The notes: generated by a model from the letters alone, not told the origin. Shown: positions 13,771 to 25,955, counted from the first letter of the stretch. The stretch: 64,000 nucleotides of DNA from Haematobia irritans (GCF_050003625.1 NC_134398.1:95937674-96001673); one strand, 5' to 3'. Numbers and translations: made by a program.

Positions 13771-14263
13771 GTGGATATATGGAAAATTGTGCCACCGGTT
13801 CTATTTCGATTCTTAGAATCTTATGTTAAAATTTAGATTTCATTTTAGTCAACATTTATTTTCAATTTCTATAAAATTTTGTCGCAATTTCTGCTCCTTT
13901 AGAATATTTGATTTCTACAAAAAACGAAATCTTGACAAATTACCTATAAAAGAAATATATACAGCCGTTAGCCAGTAGGTAGTAATTAGATAGACAAATT
14001 TAAACCAGATCGAATGAAACCTGTTATTAAAGTGAAGGTAACTTTCTCGTACAATAATTTCAAAAATTTTAATCGAAATTTCTGTTTCTATACAAAACTT
14101 TGTCTAAATATATGTCCTGTTCATTTTAAAAATATAGTTTTTAGGATCTAAAACATCTCTATATTTCTACATGTTTCGAAAATATGAGGAAAATGTTAGA
14201 TGATTGCTATTCATTGTGTGCACTGGTTCCAAACTTTTCATTCTTATTTAGTACTATTTCAAC
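13771..14263. repeat. Duplicated locus B, left part
   Basis: Paralogous to 9367-9860, with the same order of landmarks. It is interrupted at 14266 by a Tigger-like MITE and at 14659 by a complete hAT element, then resumes at 17945. Confidence 0.75.
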
Positions 14264-14265
14264 TA

Positions 14266-14634
14266 CAGCAATCCCTCGATTTACGTCGTGATTGGTTCCG
14301 AAATTTGACGACGTTAATCAAAACGACGTAAACCGAATTAAAAATTTATCATACTTTCTCTAAGTACATATATGTATGTATGTGCGTGTACATAATAAAA
14401 AACTTCAAACTTAAAAGTAATTCAGTAATTGTGGTAAGAATTTCAGAAACAAAATGTTTCGATATCATCATCGTTGATACTTATTTTACTTATGGAAGGC
14501 GTTTCTGATAAAGTGGGCACAAAATCGACGACGTAAATCGAATGGCGACGTAAATCGAAGTTTGATGGAACAAAAAATTTGTCGACGTGAATCGAAAAAC
14601 GTAAACCAAGATGATGTAAATTGAGGGATTATTG
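14266..14634. mobile_element. Tigger/pogo-like MITE
   Basis: A 369-bp element with inverted ends CAGCAATCCCTCGATTTACG and, reversed, CAATAATCCCTCAATTTACA. It is flanked by TA on both sides (14264-14265, 14635-14636). The TA target and the CAG-plus-CCTCGATTTACG termini resemble pogo/Tigger elements of the Tc1-mariner superfamily. Subterminal GACGTAAATCGAA words repeat. No transposase. Comparison with 9850-9870 shows the unoccupied site. Confidence 0.8.
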
Positions 14635-14969
14635 TATATCATCCTCGGCATCTATCATCAGTGATGCCAATTTAGCTATTTTATAGCTAGATCTAGCTAT
14701 TTTTTATTTTGATCTGCTAGAAAACGTTTATAATTGCTATTAGCTAGAAATCTAGCAATTTTTCATTTCAATTTTGCTACTTTTGGCTATTTTTTAAATA
14801 TGGCAACAATGTTGAGTTTTCGTTATCAAAAGCAAAACGATAAAGGATTTCGATTTTTTAGATATCGATTGGAAGCACCAAGTACGTGTAAATTTTGATT
14901 ATTAATCTCTTCCTTTGTGTAATCGGAAAAACTTCAAAAAAAGTAACTGCAATCGTGTGTTCTGTGAAA

Positions 14970-17633
14970 ATGTATCCGAAAATAATTTACAAACAAAAAA
15001 TTAGAGATTCTTGGATGCAGCAGAAAGAATTTAAAGATTGGGTAGCAAAGGATGCTTCAGACGAAACGAAGGCATTTTGTACTTACTGCAAATGCAGTAT
15101 TAATGCAAAAGTTTTTGATTTAAGAGCTCATGCAAAGACTAAAAAGCATATAAGTCGGGCAAATTGTTTTGTTCAAAGCAACAAGTTAAATTTTGTACCA
15201 ACGTTAACCAAATCAGCCGAGCAAGAGGCAGCTCTTTGTTTATTTGTTGCAGAGCATACCTCAATTGGAACCATTGACCATTTAACAAAATTGTGTATTC
15301 AAAACTTCTACAAATCGAACTCAGCTGAAGTGATAAAAATGCAAAGAACGAAATGTGCCAACATAATTAGAAATGTTTTATCGCCTCACTTCAAAGAAGA
15401 TTTGCGTAATGACATTGGAAAAAGCAAATTTAGTATTCTGCTGGATGAGTCAACAGACATAAGTGTAACAAAACTTCTTGGTAAGGGAAATAACTAGTAT
15501 ATTAACAAAATAGTAATTCGTTTTCTTTGAAGGCATTGTGATCAATTATTTTTCAATGGAACGAGGTAAAATCACATCAACATTTTTAGGTCTAGTTCAA
15601 CTAGATAGTGGAGATGCTGTAGGCATCGTAAATGCATTACTAGAAGTGTTAAACAACTGGAAACTAGACCCAAAACACTTAATCGGCATCGGAACAGACA
15701 ATGCAAGTGTTATGACGGGAAGAAATCGAGGAGTCTACGCAGAATTAAAAAAACGTATACCATCACTTATTTTAATTAGATGTGTTTGCCACTCTGTGCA
15801 ACTTGCCGTAAACTATTCTTGTGGGAAGTTTCTTCCTGACACACTTGAGTTTTTAATATATGAAACATACAATTGGTTTTCAAAGAGTTCGAATCGTCAA
15901 TTAGCGTATAAGAATATCTATCAACTCATAAATAATGATAAGGTACATAACTATAACCATAAATAAAATAGTAGTTAATAAATTATTTTAGATAACTAGT
16001 TATTTAGTTTAGGTGTTAGAAAAATAACATAATAACAACATTAACATTAAGACAAATTATATATCGTCATATGAAATAAAAAAAGGTATGTTACAAAAAA
16101 TTCAAAGTCAACTTTTTGATTGATTACAACGAACCGCATCAAAATACACGTACCTGTAAAGTTTTAACGTCATAGGACTAAAAAATGACCATTTTATTAT
16201 CAAAATTATAAAAGCGTAATAAGCAAGCGCAAGGAATTTTAACTTAGTTTTTTGCTTCACCTGTAAATTGTTTGCAATGCAAGTTACGTTTTTTTATTGC
16301 ATATGACGATATATATTTTGAATGAAACTAAACAAACCTTTATATTTTAAGTTATTAGGTATTTATTTTAGGTGTTAGAAAAATAAAATAATAACAACAT
16401 TAACATTAGGACAAATTGTATACAGTTTGAAAGAGACTAAATAAACATTTATATTTGGTTCAAAAGTAAAACTTTATATTTAATTTTTAAGGATCCTCTA
16501 AAAATCCCTAGAGTAAGTGATACCCGATGGCTTTCTATTGAAGGGACAGTTAGCAGAGTGTTTGAGCAATGGATTGAATTAAAATTACACTTCAAGTTGG
16601 CCTCTCATAACGAAAAATGCCACAAGGCAAAAATTTTAGGCGATCTATATAACGACGAGCATATTCACTTATATCTTCTATTTCTTAAACCTATATTAAA
16701 AGAAATGCAACGTATTAACAAAAGTTTCCAGAGCAACAATGCGAACTCTACAAAATTATTGCAAGATCTAATTTTGGCTATCAACTCTCTTCGTTCTAAA
16801 ATTATACCTACCGACTTGGATATTGATATAATTCAATATGACTTCGAAAATTTTGTACAACGAGATCTCTATTTGGGGTACGACTTCGAAAACAAGGTGA
16901 AAGAATTGAAGCTTGAAGAATCAGTAGAAAAAAGAATAAGAGACGAATGTATCAATTTCATAATTGAATTAGTAAAACAACTTAAACAAAGGTAATAGAA
17001 GCCATATGCTAAATGTAAAATTTTTAGAATATCTTGTGTATTTTCAGGCTCCCAGATAACTTTAAGGTATTGGAAAAAGTCGAAATGTTTTCGGTTGACA
17101 AAATTCTATGCACTAAAAAAGAAAGAATTGTAGAGCTTTTGGAACATTTTGGTTTACCAAATATTGACGAAATTAAATGTCAATATGATAACATAAATTT
17201 TGTTAAATGGATCAATAATGATGATACTGTGGCATTTTGGTCAGAGGTGATAAAGTACAAGGATTCCTCAGGCCATAATCCTTTCATTTTGTTAGCAGAA
17301 TTTGCTATAAGTATTCTTTCTTTGCCTTGGTCCAATGCAGAAGTTGAACGAGTATTCAGCCAAGTAAACATTGTTAAAACAAAGTTGAGAAATAGGATGA
17401 ATATCGATACTCTTAATTCTATTTTGTTTATAAGGTAATTTTTACATCTTGGCAGATTTATGTATTTCAATATATTTCATTTCCATAGATATGGCCTCCG
17501 TAGACATGAAAAGTGTTGTTACAGTTACACTGTACCAGAAATCTACCTTAAAAAGATTGGGACTAATGAATCCTATAACAACACCCCCAATGAAGACTTT
17601 GTTGATTTAGATAGCATCGTACTACTTGTTTAA
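14970..17633 (+). CDS. hAT-family transposase, five exons, apparently intact
   Basis: Cut-and-paste transposase of the hAT superfamily, 650 aa. Exons: 14970-15480, 15533-15942, 16492-16991, 17048-17434, 17489-17633. All four introns are GT-AG and every exon phase matches. A BED-type zinc finger lies near the N-terminus (C37, C40, H54, H60). Candidate catalytic triad: D159 in LLDESTD, D226 in GIGTDNAS and E574 in NAEVERVFS, with the conserved CxxH (C254-H257) and W320 in SDTRW. The C-terminal dimerisation region runs LLAEFAISILSLPWSNAEVE. I chose the ATG at 14970 because it begins the zinc-finger region; an upstream in-frame ATG at 14895 would add 25 residues. AATAAA follows at 17655. The length and all key residues suit an active enzyme, but activity is inference. 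Confidence 0.9.
16060..16312. mobile_element. Small MITE nested in hAT intron 2
   Basis: A 253-bp element with long inverted ends: TATATCGTCATATGAAATAA on the left matches the reversed right end TATATCGTCATATGCAATAA. It lies in one copy of an internally repeated intron stretch (AGGTGTTAGAAAAATAA..., 16009 and about 16371). The second copy reads GACAAATTGTATACAGTTTG straight through and so represents the empty site. It does not disturb the splice sites of the intron. Confidence 0.8.
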
Positions 17634-17672
17634 AATTGTCTATTTTGATGTACAAATAAATACATTTTATTT

Positions 17673-17870
17673 CGCTATTTTTTCTGGCTATGTTCCTTTT
17701 GATTTAGCTATTTCTGCTATATATTTTTTGGATATAAATAAAGAAATTTCATTTAGCTATTTTTTCCGGCTATGATCCTTTTGATTTAGCTATTTCTGCT
17801 ATATATTTTTTGGACATAAATAAAGAAATTTCATTTAGCTATTTTTTCTGGCTATTTTTTTTTTTAATGT
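17673..17870 (+). repeat. 83-bp subterminal tandem repeat of the hAT element
   Basis: About 2.3 units of an 83-bp repeat: (T)AGCTATTTTTTCTGGCTATG, then TTCCTTTTGATTTAGCTATT, then GGATATAAATAAAGAAATTT. AGCTATTT occurs two or more times per unit and again in the left subterminal region. Repeated subterminal words in hAT elements are often transposase binding sites; this role is inferred. Confidence 0.85.
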
Positions 17871-17944
17871 AGCTATTTTCTGCTATAAATTTTTCTTGAT
17901 TTAGCTATTTTTGCTTCTCAATAATTGGCAACACTGTCTATCAT

Positions 17945-18390
17945 GTTGCTCACACTTATACTCTCTTTATAAACACAACAGTACACATACATAGGAAAAC
18001 AAGAGAGAAGCACAATACAAACTACGAATATGGCGCTACGAATTGACAGTAAAATATAAGCGTTAGATCAGTGATGACAACTCTCGAAAGGCAAAAAGCA
18101 GGCAAAAAATATATTATAAATGCTAACATACCATGTCCCGCCACAAAAACTATTTCGACAAGGTAAAATCTTTCCAATGATGTTGTACATATATTTTTTA
18201 ACAAAAAAATATTAAAAGTTGATATTATGACAAAATTTTCGATAGAAAAAAATTAAAAAACTAATTTCTACAGAATTAGAAAATTTGATCAAAGTTTTCT
18301 ACATAATGAGATGTATTTTCATTAATGTTTTTTTTACAGAAATACACGTTACTATGAATTATTGAAATACAAATTTTTCTATGAAAAAGT
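17945..18390. repeat. Duplicated locus B, right part
   Basis: Resumes after the hAT insertion with GTTGCTCACACTTATACTCT and matches 9881-10100, then 12600-12840. In this copy the two parts are adjacent, so the 10.1-12.6 kb stretch of locus A is later insertion and duplication. No gene. Confidence 0.7.
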
Positions 18391-18728
18391 ATATTCACGT
18401 CAAATCCACGAACGTGAAAATTTGGCGTTCTTAATTCCACGTTCTTTTTTGAACTTTTCTGTAACCAGCTGGGTTGCATAAATCACCCAAAAAATCACTA
18501 AGGCGGAAATCAAAATAAGTGGAATCAAAAGACTTATTATAATTTATTATTTTTTTAATTAAAAATGACGCAGTTTTAGTAAAACTCATGTATTAAATAT
18601 AAAACATTTCAAATTTTTTACGCAAGTAGTTTTTTTTTACCGGAAATACATCTTGAACATAATTTAACTTTCACCAAAACTTTTGCAAGTGAATTGATTT
18701 CACCGAAGAGAGAAATTGATTTGTTGTA
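18391..18728. other. Unassigned AT-rich sequence
   Basis: Nothing recognisable. No open frame with protein-like content, and no tandem repeat. Confidence 0.3.
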
Positions 18729-18990
18729 TGCAGTGTTTCCAGGTTAGGGTTTCGCACGTTTAAGGGATTTTTAGGGGTAAAATTTATTAGGGGTATTTTT
18801 GGGGGTAAAAAATTATCTTCGACCTAATGAAGTGGTGAAATTCTCAACCAAATTCGCAACACTTCTGGCAATAATTTTGAGAAAAAATATGCGGGAAGTC
18901 AACCCAAGTTCCTAAATACAAGCGTGTATGCAATAGCGTTATTTTCGTTATATTTTAACACTTCTGTTGAAAGGGCATTCTTAATCTGCA
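18729..18990 (+). pseudogene. hAT transposase C-terminal relic
   Basis: Starts at CAGTGTTTCCAGGTTAGGG, a hAT-type terminus. Near 18926-18990 the plus strand reads VYAIALFSLYFNTSVERAFL, which resembles the hAT dimerisation motif (S-V-E-R-x-F). The rest of the transposase is missing and no target duplication is visible. Satellite S2 begins immediately afterwards. This is an internally deleted, decayed relic of a family different from the element at 14659; the identification rests on one motif plus one terminus. Confidence 0.45.
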
Positions 18991-19439
18991 TTTATCACAA
19001 AATGTAACAAAAAAGTGCATATTGGGCATAAAAAGTAAATTTTAAAAATAAAATGTTAAGTAACAAGTTTGTCAAAAATGCTTAGTTTTCGAGATGTCCA
19101 TCGTTAAAAGTTAAAATAGTTTTAGCTTTTTTCGAAAATGTCTGAATTTTTCACACAATGTAACAAAAAAAAAAGCATATTGGGCACTATATGTTATGTA
19201 ACAATTTTGCCAAAAATGCTTAGTTTACGAGATATCGATAATTGAAAGTTTAAATATTTTTAGTTTTTTTTTAGAAAATGGCTGCATTTATCACAAAAGT
19301 TCATATTAGGTAGAAAAGTGTATTTTAAAGCAAAAATGTTAGGTAACAATTTTGTGAAAAATGTTTAGTTTTCGAGATATCGATCATTGAAAATTTAAAT
19401 ATTTGTAGCCGTTTTTTAAGAAAATGGCTGCTTTTTTAC

Positions 19440-19905
19440 AAAATATAACCATCCAAAATTTAAATATTGTACGCCCATAATTCACTACCAAAATGGTGAA
19501 ATTTTTGCATATTGTCAAACTCAAAAAGAGCATTAGAGATTTTTTTAAATATAGACTATCAAAATTGTGTATAGCAACAATAAAATAAAAATATCGAATA
19601 AGTTGTGATGATTGTATACGCACAAAAGTACCCCTTGACTTTGTACCACTCATTTTATAATTCCCATCACTGATAACATCACACGATGAGTGAGTGTCAT
19701 TGTTGCCACTTTACCAATTTTGTAGTTATTTCTGGTCTTAGCTTCCCAGTAAACACAAGATGAGCGTTTTCAAATGTAACAATTTTAAGTTTGATTGTAA
19801 ACATCATTTTAAACATGAATTCAACTTGAAACGGCTCACCTTCAAGTACTTATTCATATATTCATTATACAATACATTTTGTATTAACAACGTAACAACA
19901 AAGGG
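19440..19905. repeat. Non-satellite spacer within S2, copy 1
   Basis: A unit that breaks the monomer pattern: ATATTGTACGCCCATAATTC, CAATAAAATAAAAATATCGA, GTGATGATTGTATACGCA, CCCATCACTGATAACATCAC, then CAAATGTAACAATTTTAAG. Copies 2 and 3 at 22790-23175 and 25095-25480 are closer to each other than to this one. CCATCACTGATAACATCA may be a transposon end. No coding potential. Confidence 0.7.
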
Positions 19906-20407
19906 CATATTGTGGAAAAAAGTGTATTTTAAAGAGAAAATGTTACGTAACAATTTTGCAAAAAATTCTTAGTTTTCGAGATATCGATCATTGAAAGTTT
20001 AACTATTTTCAGTTTTTTTTCAGAAAATGGCTGCATTTTTCACAAAATGTAACAAAAAGTTCATATTGGGTAAAAAAGTGTATTTTAAAGAGAAAACGTT
20101 TAGTAACAAATTTGGGAAAAATGCCTAGTTTTCGAGATATCGATCATTGAAAGTTTAAAAATTTTTAGCTTTCTTTTCAAAAATGGCTGCATTTTACACA
20201 AAATTTAACAAAAAAGTGTATAATTGGCATAAAAAGTGTACTTTATGGAGAAAATATTAAGTAACAATTTTGTCAAAAGGGCTTAGTTTTCGAAACATGG
20301 ATGATTGAAAGTCTAAATATTTTTAGCTTTTTTCACAAAATGGTTGCATTTTCCCAAAATGTAACAAAAAAGTTCATATTGGGTAAAAAAGTATATTCTA
20401 AAGAGAA

Positions 20408-23400
20408 AATTTTAAGTAACAATTTTGTAAAAATGCTTTGTTTCCGAGATATCGATCATTGAAAGTTTAAATATATGTAGCTTTTTATTTCAAAAATGGC
20501 TACATTTTTCACAAAATGTAACAAAAAAGTACATATTGCGTAAACAGGCGTATTGTAAAGAGAAAATATTAAGTAACAATTTTGTGAAAAATGCTTAGTT
20601 TTCGAGATATCGATCATTGAAAATTTAAATATTTTTAGCCTTTTTTAAGAAAATGTCTGCATTTATCACAAAATGTAACAAAAAAATGCGCATTGGGCAT
20701 AAAAAGTGTATTTTAAAGAGAAAATATTATGTAACACATTTGTCAAAAATGTTTAGTTTTCGAGATATCGATCATTGAAAATTTAAATATTTGAAGCTTT
20801 TTTTAGAAAATGACTGCATTTTTCACAAAATGTTACAAAAAAGCTCATACTGGGCATAAAAAGTATATTCTAAAGAGAAAAAGTTAAGCAACAATTTTGT
20901 CAAAAGGGCTTAGTTTTCGAGATATCAATCATTAAAAGTTTAAAAGAACCTACCCTTTTTTTAATAGCTGAATTTGTCACAACATGTAACAAAAAAGTGC
21001 ATATTGGGTAAAAGAGTGTATTTTAGAGAGAAAATGTTAAGTAACAAATTTGTCAAAAATGCTTAGTTTTCGAGATATCGATCATTGAAAATTTAAATAT
21101 TTGTAGCTTTTTTTTAAGAAAATGTCTGCATTTATTACAAAATGTAACAAAAAAATGCGCATTGGGCATAAAAAGTGTATTTTTAAGAGAAAATTTTATG
21201 TAACACATTTGTCAAAAATGTCTAGTTTTCGAGATATCGATCATTGAAAATTTAAATATTTGAAGCTTTTTTTTAAGAAAATGTCTGCATTTATTACAAA
21301 ATGTAACAAAAAAAAAATGCGCATTGGGCATAAAAAGTGTATTTATAAGAGAAAATGTTATGTAACATATTTGTCAAAAATGTTTAGTTTTCGAGATATC
21401 GATCATTGAAAAATTAAATATTTGAAACTTTTTTTAGAAAATGACTGCATTTTTCACAAAATGTTACCAAAAAGCTCATACTGGGCATAAAAAGTATATT
21501 CTAAAGAGAAAAGGTTAAGCAACAATTTTGTCAAAAGGGCTTAGTTTTCGAGATATCAATCATTAAAAGTTTAAAAGAACCTACACTTTTTTTTAAAATA
21601 GCTGCATTTTTCACAAAATGTAACAAAAAAGTGCATATTGGGTAAGAGAGTGTATTTTAGAGAGAAAATGTTAAGTAACAATTTTGTCAAAAATGCTTAG
21701 TTTTCGAGATATCAATCATGAAAATTTTAAATATTTTTCGTTTTTTTTTTTAGAAAATGAATGAATTTTTCACAAAATGTAACAAAATGTGCATATTGAG
21801 GATAAAAAGTGTATTTTAAAGAGAAAAAGTTAAGTAACTATTTTGTTAGAAAATCTTTGTTTTCGAGATTTCGATCATTGAAAATTAAAATATTTTTAGC
21901 ATTTTTTTTAGAAAATGGCTGGATTTTTCACAAAATGTAACAAAAAAAGCATAAAAAGTATATTCTAAAGAGAAAAAGTTAAGTAACAATTTTGTCAAAA
22001 GGGCTTAGTTTTCGAGATATCAATCATTAAAAATTTAAAAGAACCTACCTTTTTTTTAAATAGCTGCATTTTTCACAAAATGTAACAAAAAAGTGCATAT
22101 TGGGTTAAAGAGTGTATTTTAGAGAGAAAATGTTAAGTAACAATTTTGTCAAAAATGCTTAGTTTTCGAGATATCGATCATGAAAAATTTAAATATTTTT
22201 CGTTTTTTTTTAGAAATGAATGAATTTTTCACAAAATGTAACAAAATGTGCATATTGAGGATAAAAAGTGTATTTTAAAGAGAAAATGTTAAGTAACTAT
22301 TTCGTTAGAAAATCTTTGTTTTCGAGATTTCGATCATTGAAAATTTAAATATTTTTAGCATTTTTTAGAAAATGGCTGGATTTTTCACAAAGTGTAACAA
22401 AAAAGCTCATACTGGGCATAAAAAGTATATTCTAAGGAGAAAAAGTTAAGTAACAATTTTGTCAAAAGGGCTTAGTTTTCGAGATATCGGTCATTAAAAA
22501 TTTAAATATTTTTGGCATTTTTTAGACAATTGCTGCAGTTTTTCGCAAAATGTAGCAAACAAGTGCATAGTGGGTATAAAAAGTGTATTTAAAGCGAAAA
22601 TGTTAAGTAACAATTTTATCAAAAATGCTTAGTTTTCGTGATACCAATCATTGAAAGTTTAAGTATTTTTAGCAGTTTTTGAGAAAATGGCAGCATTTGT
22701 CACAAAATGTATCAAAAACGTACATATTGGGTAAAAAGTGTGTTGTATTTTTAAGAAGATGGCTGCATTTGTTACATAATGTAACCCTTCAAATTGAAAT
22801 ATTGTCCGCCCATAATTCACTACAAAAATGTTGAAACTGTTGCATATTGTCAAACGCAAGAAAAGCATCATTTTCTAACTATAGAGTATCAAATTTATGT
22901 GTAGCAACAATAAAATAAAAATATCGAATCAGTGGTGATGATTGTATACGCATAAAAATACCCTTTGAACTTGTGCCACACATTTTATAAATACCATCAC
23001 TGATAACATCATACAACGCGTTAGTGTCAGTGCTGCCAATTTATCAATTTTGTATTCAAATGTGACATTTTTTAAGTTTGAATTCATTTTAAACATGAAT
23101 TCAACTTGAAATGGCTCAACTTCAAGTACTTATTCATATATTTATTATACAATACATTTTGTATTAAAAACTACTTAGTTTTCGAGACATACATCGATCA
23201 TTGAAAATTTGAATATTTTTGCCTTTTCTGGAAAATGTATGAATTTTTCCCAAAATGTAACCAACAAGTGCGTATTGGGTACAACAAGTGTATTTCAAAG
23301 AGAAAATGTTAAGTAACAATTTGGTTAAAAATGCTTAGTTTTCGAGATATCGGTCTTTGAAATTTTAAATATTTTTAGCTTTTTTTAGAAAATGACTGCA

Positions 23401-23649
23401 TTTTTCACAAAATGTAACAAAAGGTGCATATTGAGCATAAAAAGTGTATTTTAAAGAGAAAATGTTAAGTTTCAAATTGGTCAAAAATGCTTAGTTATAG
23501 ATATCGATCATTGAAAATTTAAATATTTTTAGATTTTTTTAAGAAAGGGCTGTATTTTGCACAAAATGTTACAAAAAAGTTCAAATTCGGGATAAAAAGT
23601 GTATTTTCAAAACGATAGTTTTGTCGAAAATACTAAGTTTTCAAAATTT
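20408..23649 (+). repeat. 3.2-kb segmental duplication in S2, copy 1
   Basis: A stretch of satellite plus one spacer, starting TTTTAAGTAACAATTTTGTA and ending AAGTTTTCAAAA. It is repeated from 23650 at an offset of 3242 bp at its start and about 2306 bp at its end. The junction shares AAAATTTTAAG, consistent with unequal exchange inside the satellite. Confidence 0.88.
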
Positions 23650-25955
23650 TAAGTAACAATTTTGTAAAAATGCTTTGTTTCCGAGATATCGATCATTGAA
23701 AGTTTAAATATATGTAGCTTTTTATTTCAAAAATGGCTACATTTTTCACAAAATGTAACAAAAAAGTACATATTGCGTAAACAGGCGTATTGTAAAGAGA
23801 AAATATTAAGTAACAATTTTGTGAAAAATGCTTAGTTTTCGAGATATCGATCATTGAAAATTTAAATATTTTTAGCCTTTTTTAAGAAAATGTCTGCATT
23901 TATCACAAAATGTAACAAAAAAATGCGCATTGGGCATAAAAAGTGTATTTTAAAGAGAAAATATTATGTAACACATTTGTCAAAAATGTTTAGTTTTCGA
24001 GATATCGATCATTGAAAATTTAAATATTTGAAGCTTTTTTTAGAAAATGACTGCATTTTTCACAAAATGTTACAAAAAAGCTCATACTGGGCATAAAAAG
24101 TATATTCTAAAGAGAAAAAGTTAAGCAACAATTTTGTCAAAAGGGCTTAGTTTTCGAGATATCAATCATTAAAAGTTTAAAAGAACCTACCCTTTTTTTA
24201 ATAGCTGAATTTGTCACAACATGTAACAAAAAAGTGCATATTGGGTAAAAGAGTGTATTTTTATATTCTAAAGAGAAAAAGTTAAGTAACAATTTTGTCA
24301 AAAGGGCTTAGTTTTCGAGATATCAATCATTAAAAATTTAAAAGAACCTACCTTTTTTTTTAAATAGCTGCATTTTTCACAAAATGTAACAAAAAAGTGC
24401 ATATTGGGTTAAAGAGTGTATTTTAGAGAGAAAATGTTAAGTAACAATTTTGTCAAAAATGCTTAGTTTTCGAGATATCGATCATGAAAAATTTAAATAT
24501 TTTTCGTTTTTTTTTTAGAAATGAATGAATTTTTCACAAAATGTAACAAAATGTGCATATTGAGGATAAAAAGTGTATTTTAAAGAGAAAATGTTAAGTA
24601 ACTATTTCGTTAGAAAATCTTTGTTTTCGAGATTTCGATCATTGAAAATTTAAATATTTTTAGCATTTTTTAGAAAATGGCTGGATTTTTCACAAAGTGT
24701 AACAAAAAAGCTCATACTGGGCATAAAAAGTATATTCTAAGGAGAAAAAGTTAAGTAACAATTTTGTCAAAAGGGCTTAGTTTTCGAGATATCGGTCATT
24801 AAAAATTTAAATATTTTTGGCATTTTTTAGACAATTGCTGCAGTTTTTCGCAAAATGTAGCAAACAAGTGCATAGTGGGTATAAAAAGTGTATTTAAAGC
24901 GAAAATGTTAAGTAACAATTTTATCAAAAATGCTTAGTTTTCGTGATACCAATCATTGAAAGTTTAAGTATTTTTAGCAGTTTTTGAGAAAATGGCAGCA
25001 TTTGTCACAAAATGTATCAAAAACGTACATATTGGGTAAAAAGTGTGTTGTATTTTTAAGAAGATGGCTGCATTTGTTACATAATGTAACCCTTCAAATT
25101 GAAATATTGTCCGCCCATAATTCACTACAAAAATGTTGAAACTGTTGCATATTGTCAAACGCAAGAAAAGCATCATTTTCTAACTATAGAGTATCAAATT
25201 TATGTGTAGCAACAATAAAATAAAAATATCGAATCAGTGGTGATGATTGTATACGCATAAAAATACCCTTTGAACTTGTGCCACACATTTTATAAATACC
25301 ATCACTGATAACATCATACAACGCGTTAGTGTCAGTGCTGCCAATTTATCAATTTTGTATTCAAATGTGACATTTTTTAAGTTTGAATTCATTTTAAACA
25401 TGAATTCAACTTGAAATGGCTCAACTTCAAGTACTTATTCATATATTTATTATACAATACATTTTGTATTAAAAACTACTTAGTTTTCGAGACATACATC
25501 GATCATTGAAAATTTGAATATTTTTGCCTTTTCTGGAAAATGTATGAATTTTTCCCAAAATGTAACCAACAAGTGCGTATTGGGTACAACAAGTGTATTT
25601 CAAAGAGAAAATGTTAAGTAACAATTTGGTTAAAAATGCTTAGTTTTCGAGATATCGGTCTTTGAAATTTTAAATATTTTTAGCTTTTTTTAGAAAATGA
25701 CTGCATTTTTCACAAAATGTAACAAAAGGTGCATATTGAGCATAAAAAGTGTATTTTAAAGAGAAAATGTTAAGTTTCAAATTGGTCAAAAATGCTTAGT
25801 TATAGATATCGATCATTGAAAATTTAAATATTTTTAGATTTTTTTAAGAAAGGGCTGTATTTTGCACAAAATGTTACAAAAAAGTTCAAATTCGGGATAA
25901 AAAGTGTATTTTAAAAACGATAGTTTTGTCGAAAATACTAAGTTTTCAAAATATC
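23650..25955 (+). repeat. 3.2-kb segmental duplication in S2, copy 2 (deleted)
   Basis: Matches 20408-21023, then jumps at about 24263 to the counterpart of 21958 onward. The missing length, about 936 bp, equals six 156-bp monomers. The remainder, including the spacer (25095-25480), is nearly identical to copy 1. Confidence 0.88.

Larger units (their letters stand above)
14659..17936 (+). mobile_element. Complete hAT transposon (3278 bp)
   Basis: A full-length autonomous-looking hAT element. The ends CAGTGATGCCAATT and, reversed, CAGTGTTGCCAATT differ at one of 14 positions. The 8-bp target duplication TCTATCAT is perfect (14651-14658, 17937-17944). The paralogous sites near 9880 and 10370 carry a single TCTATCAT and continue into GTTGCTCAC, so they are empty sites. 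Both subterminal regions are rich in AGCTATTTTT words: left 14672-14800, right 17673-17910. Between them lies a five-exon transposase gene on the plus strand with no stop or frameshift. A small MITE is nested in intron 2. Confidence 0.95.

Noticed and set aside
14895..14969. Upstream ATG as start of the hAT transposase
   Set aside because: In frame and possible, but it adds a hydrophobic 25-residue leader not expected in a nuclear transposase; the ATG at 14970 fits better.
22659..25176. Two identical 70-codon minus-strand frames as a duplicated gene
   Set aside because: They lie across satellite monomers and the spacer; identity comes from the 3.2-kb duplication, not from coding constraint.
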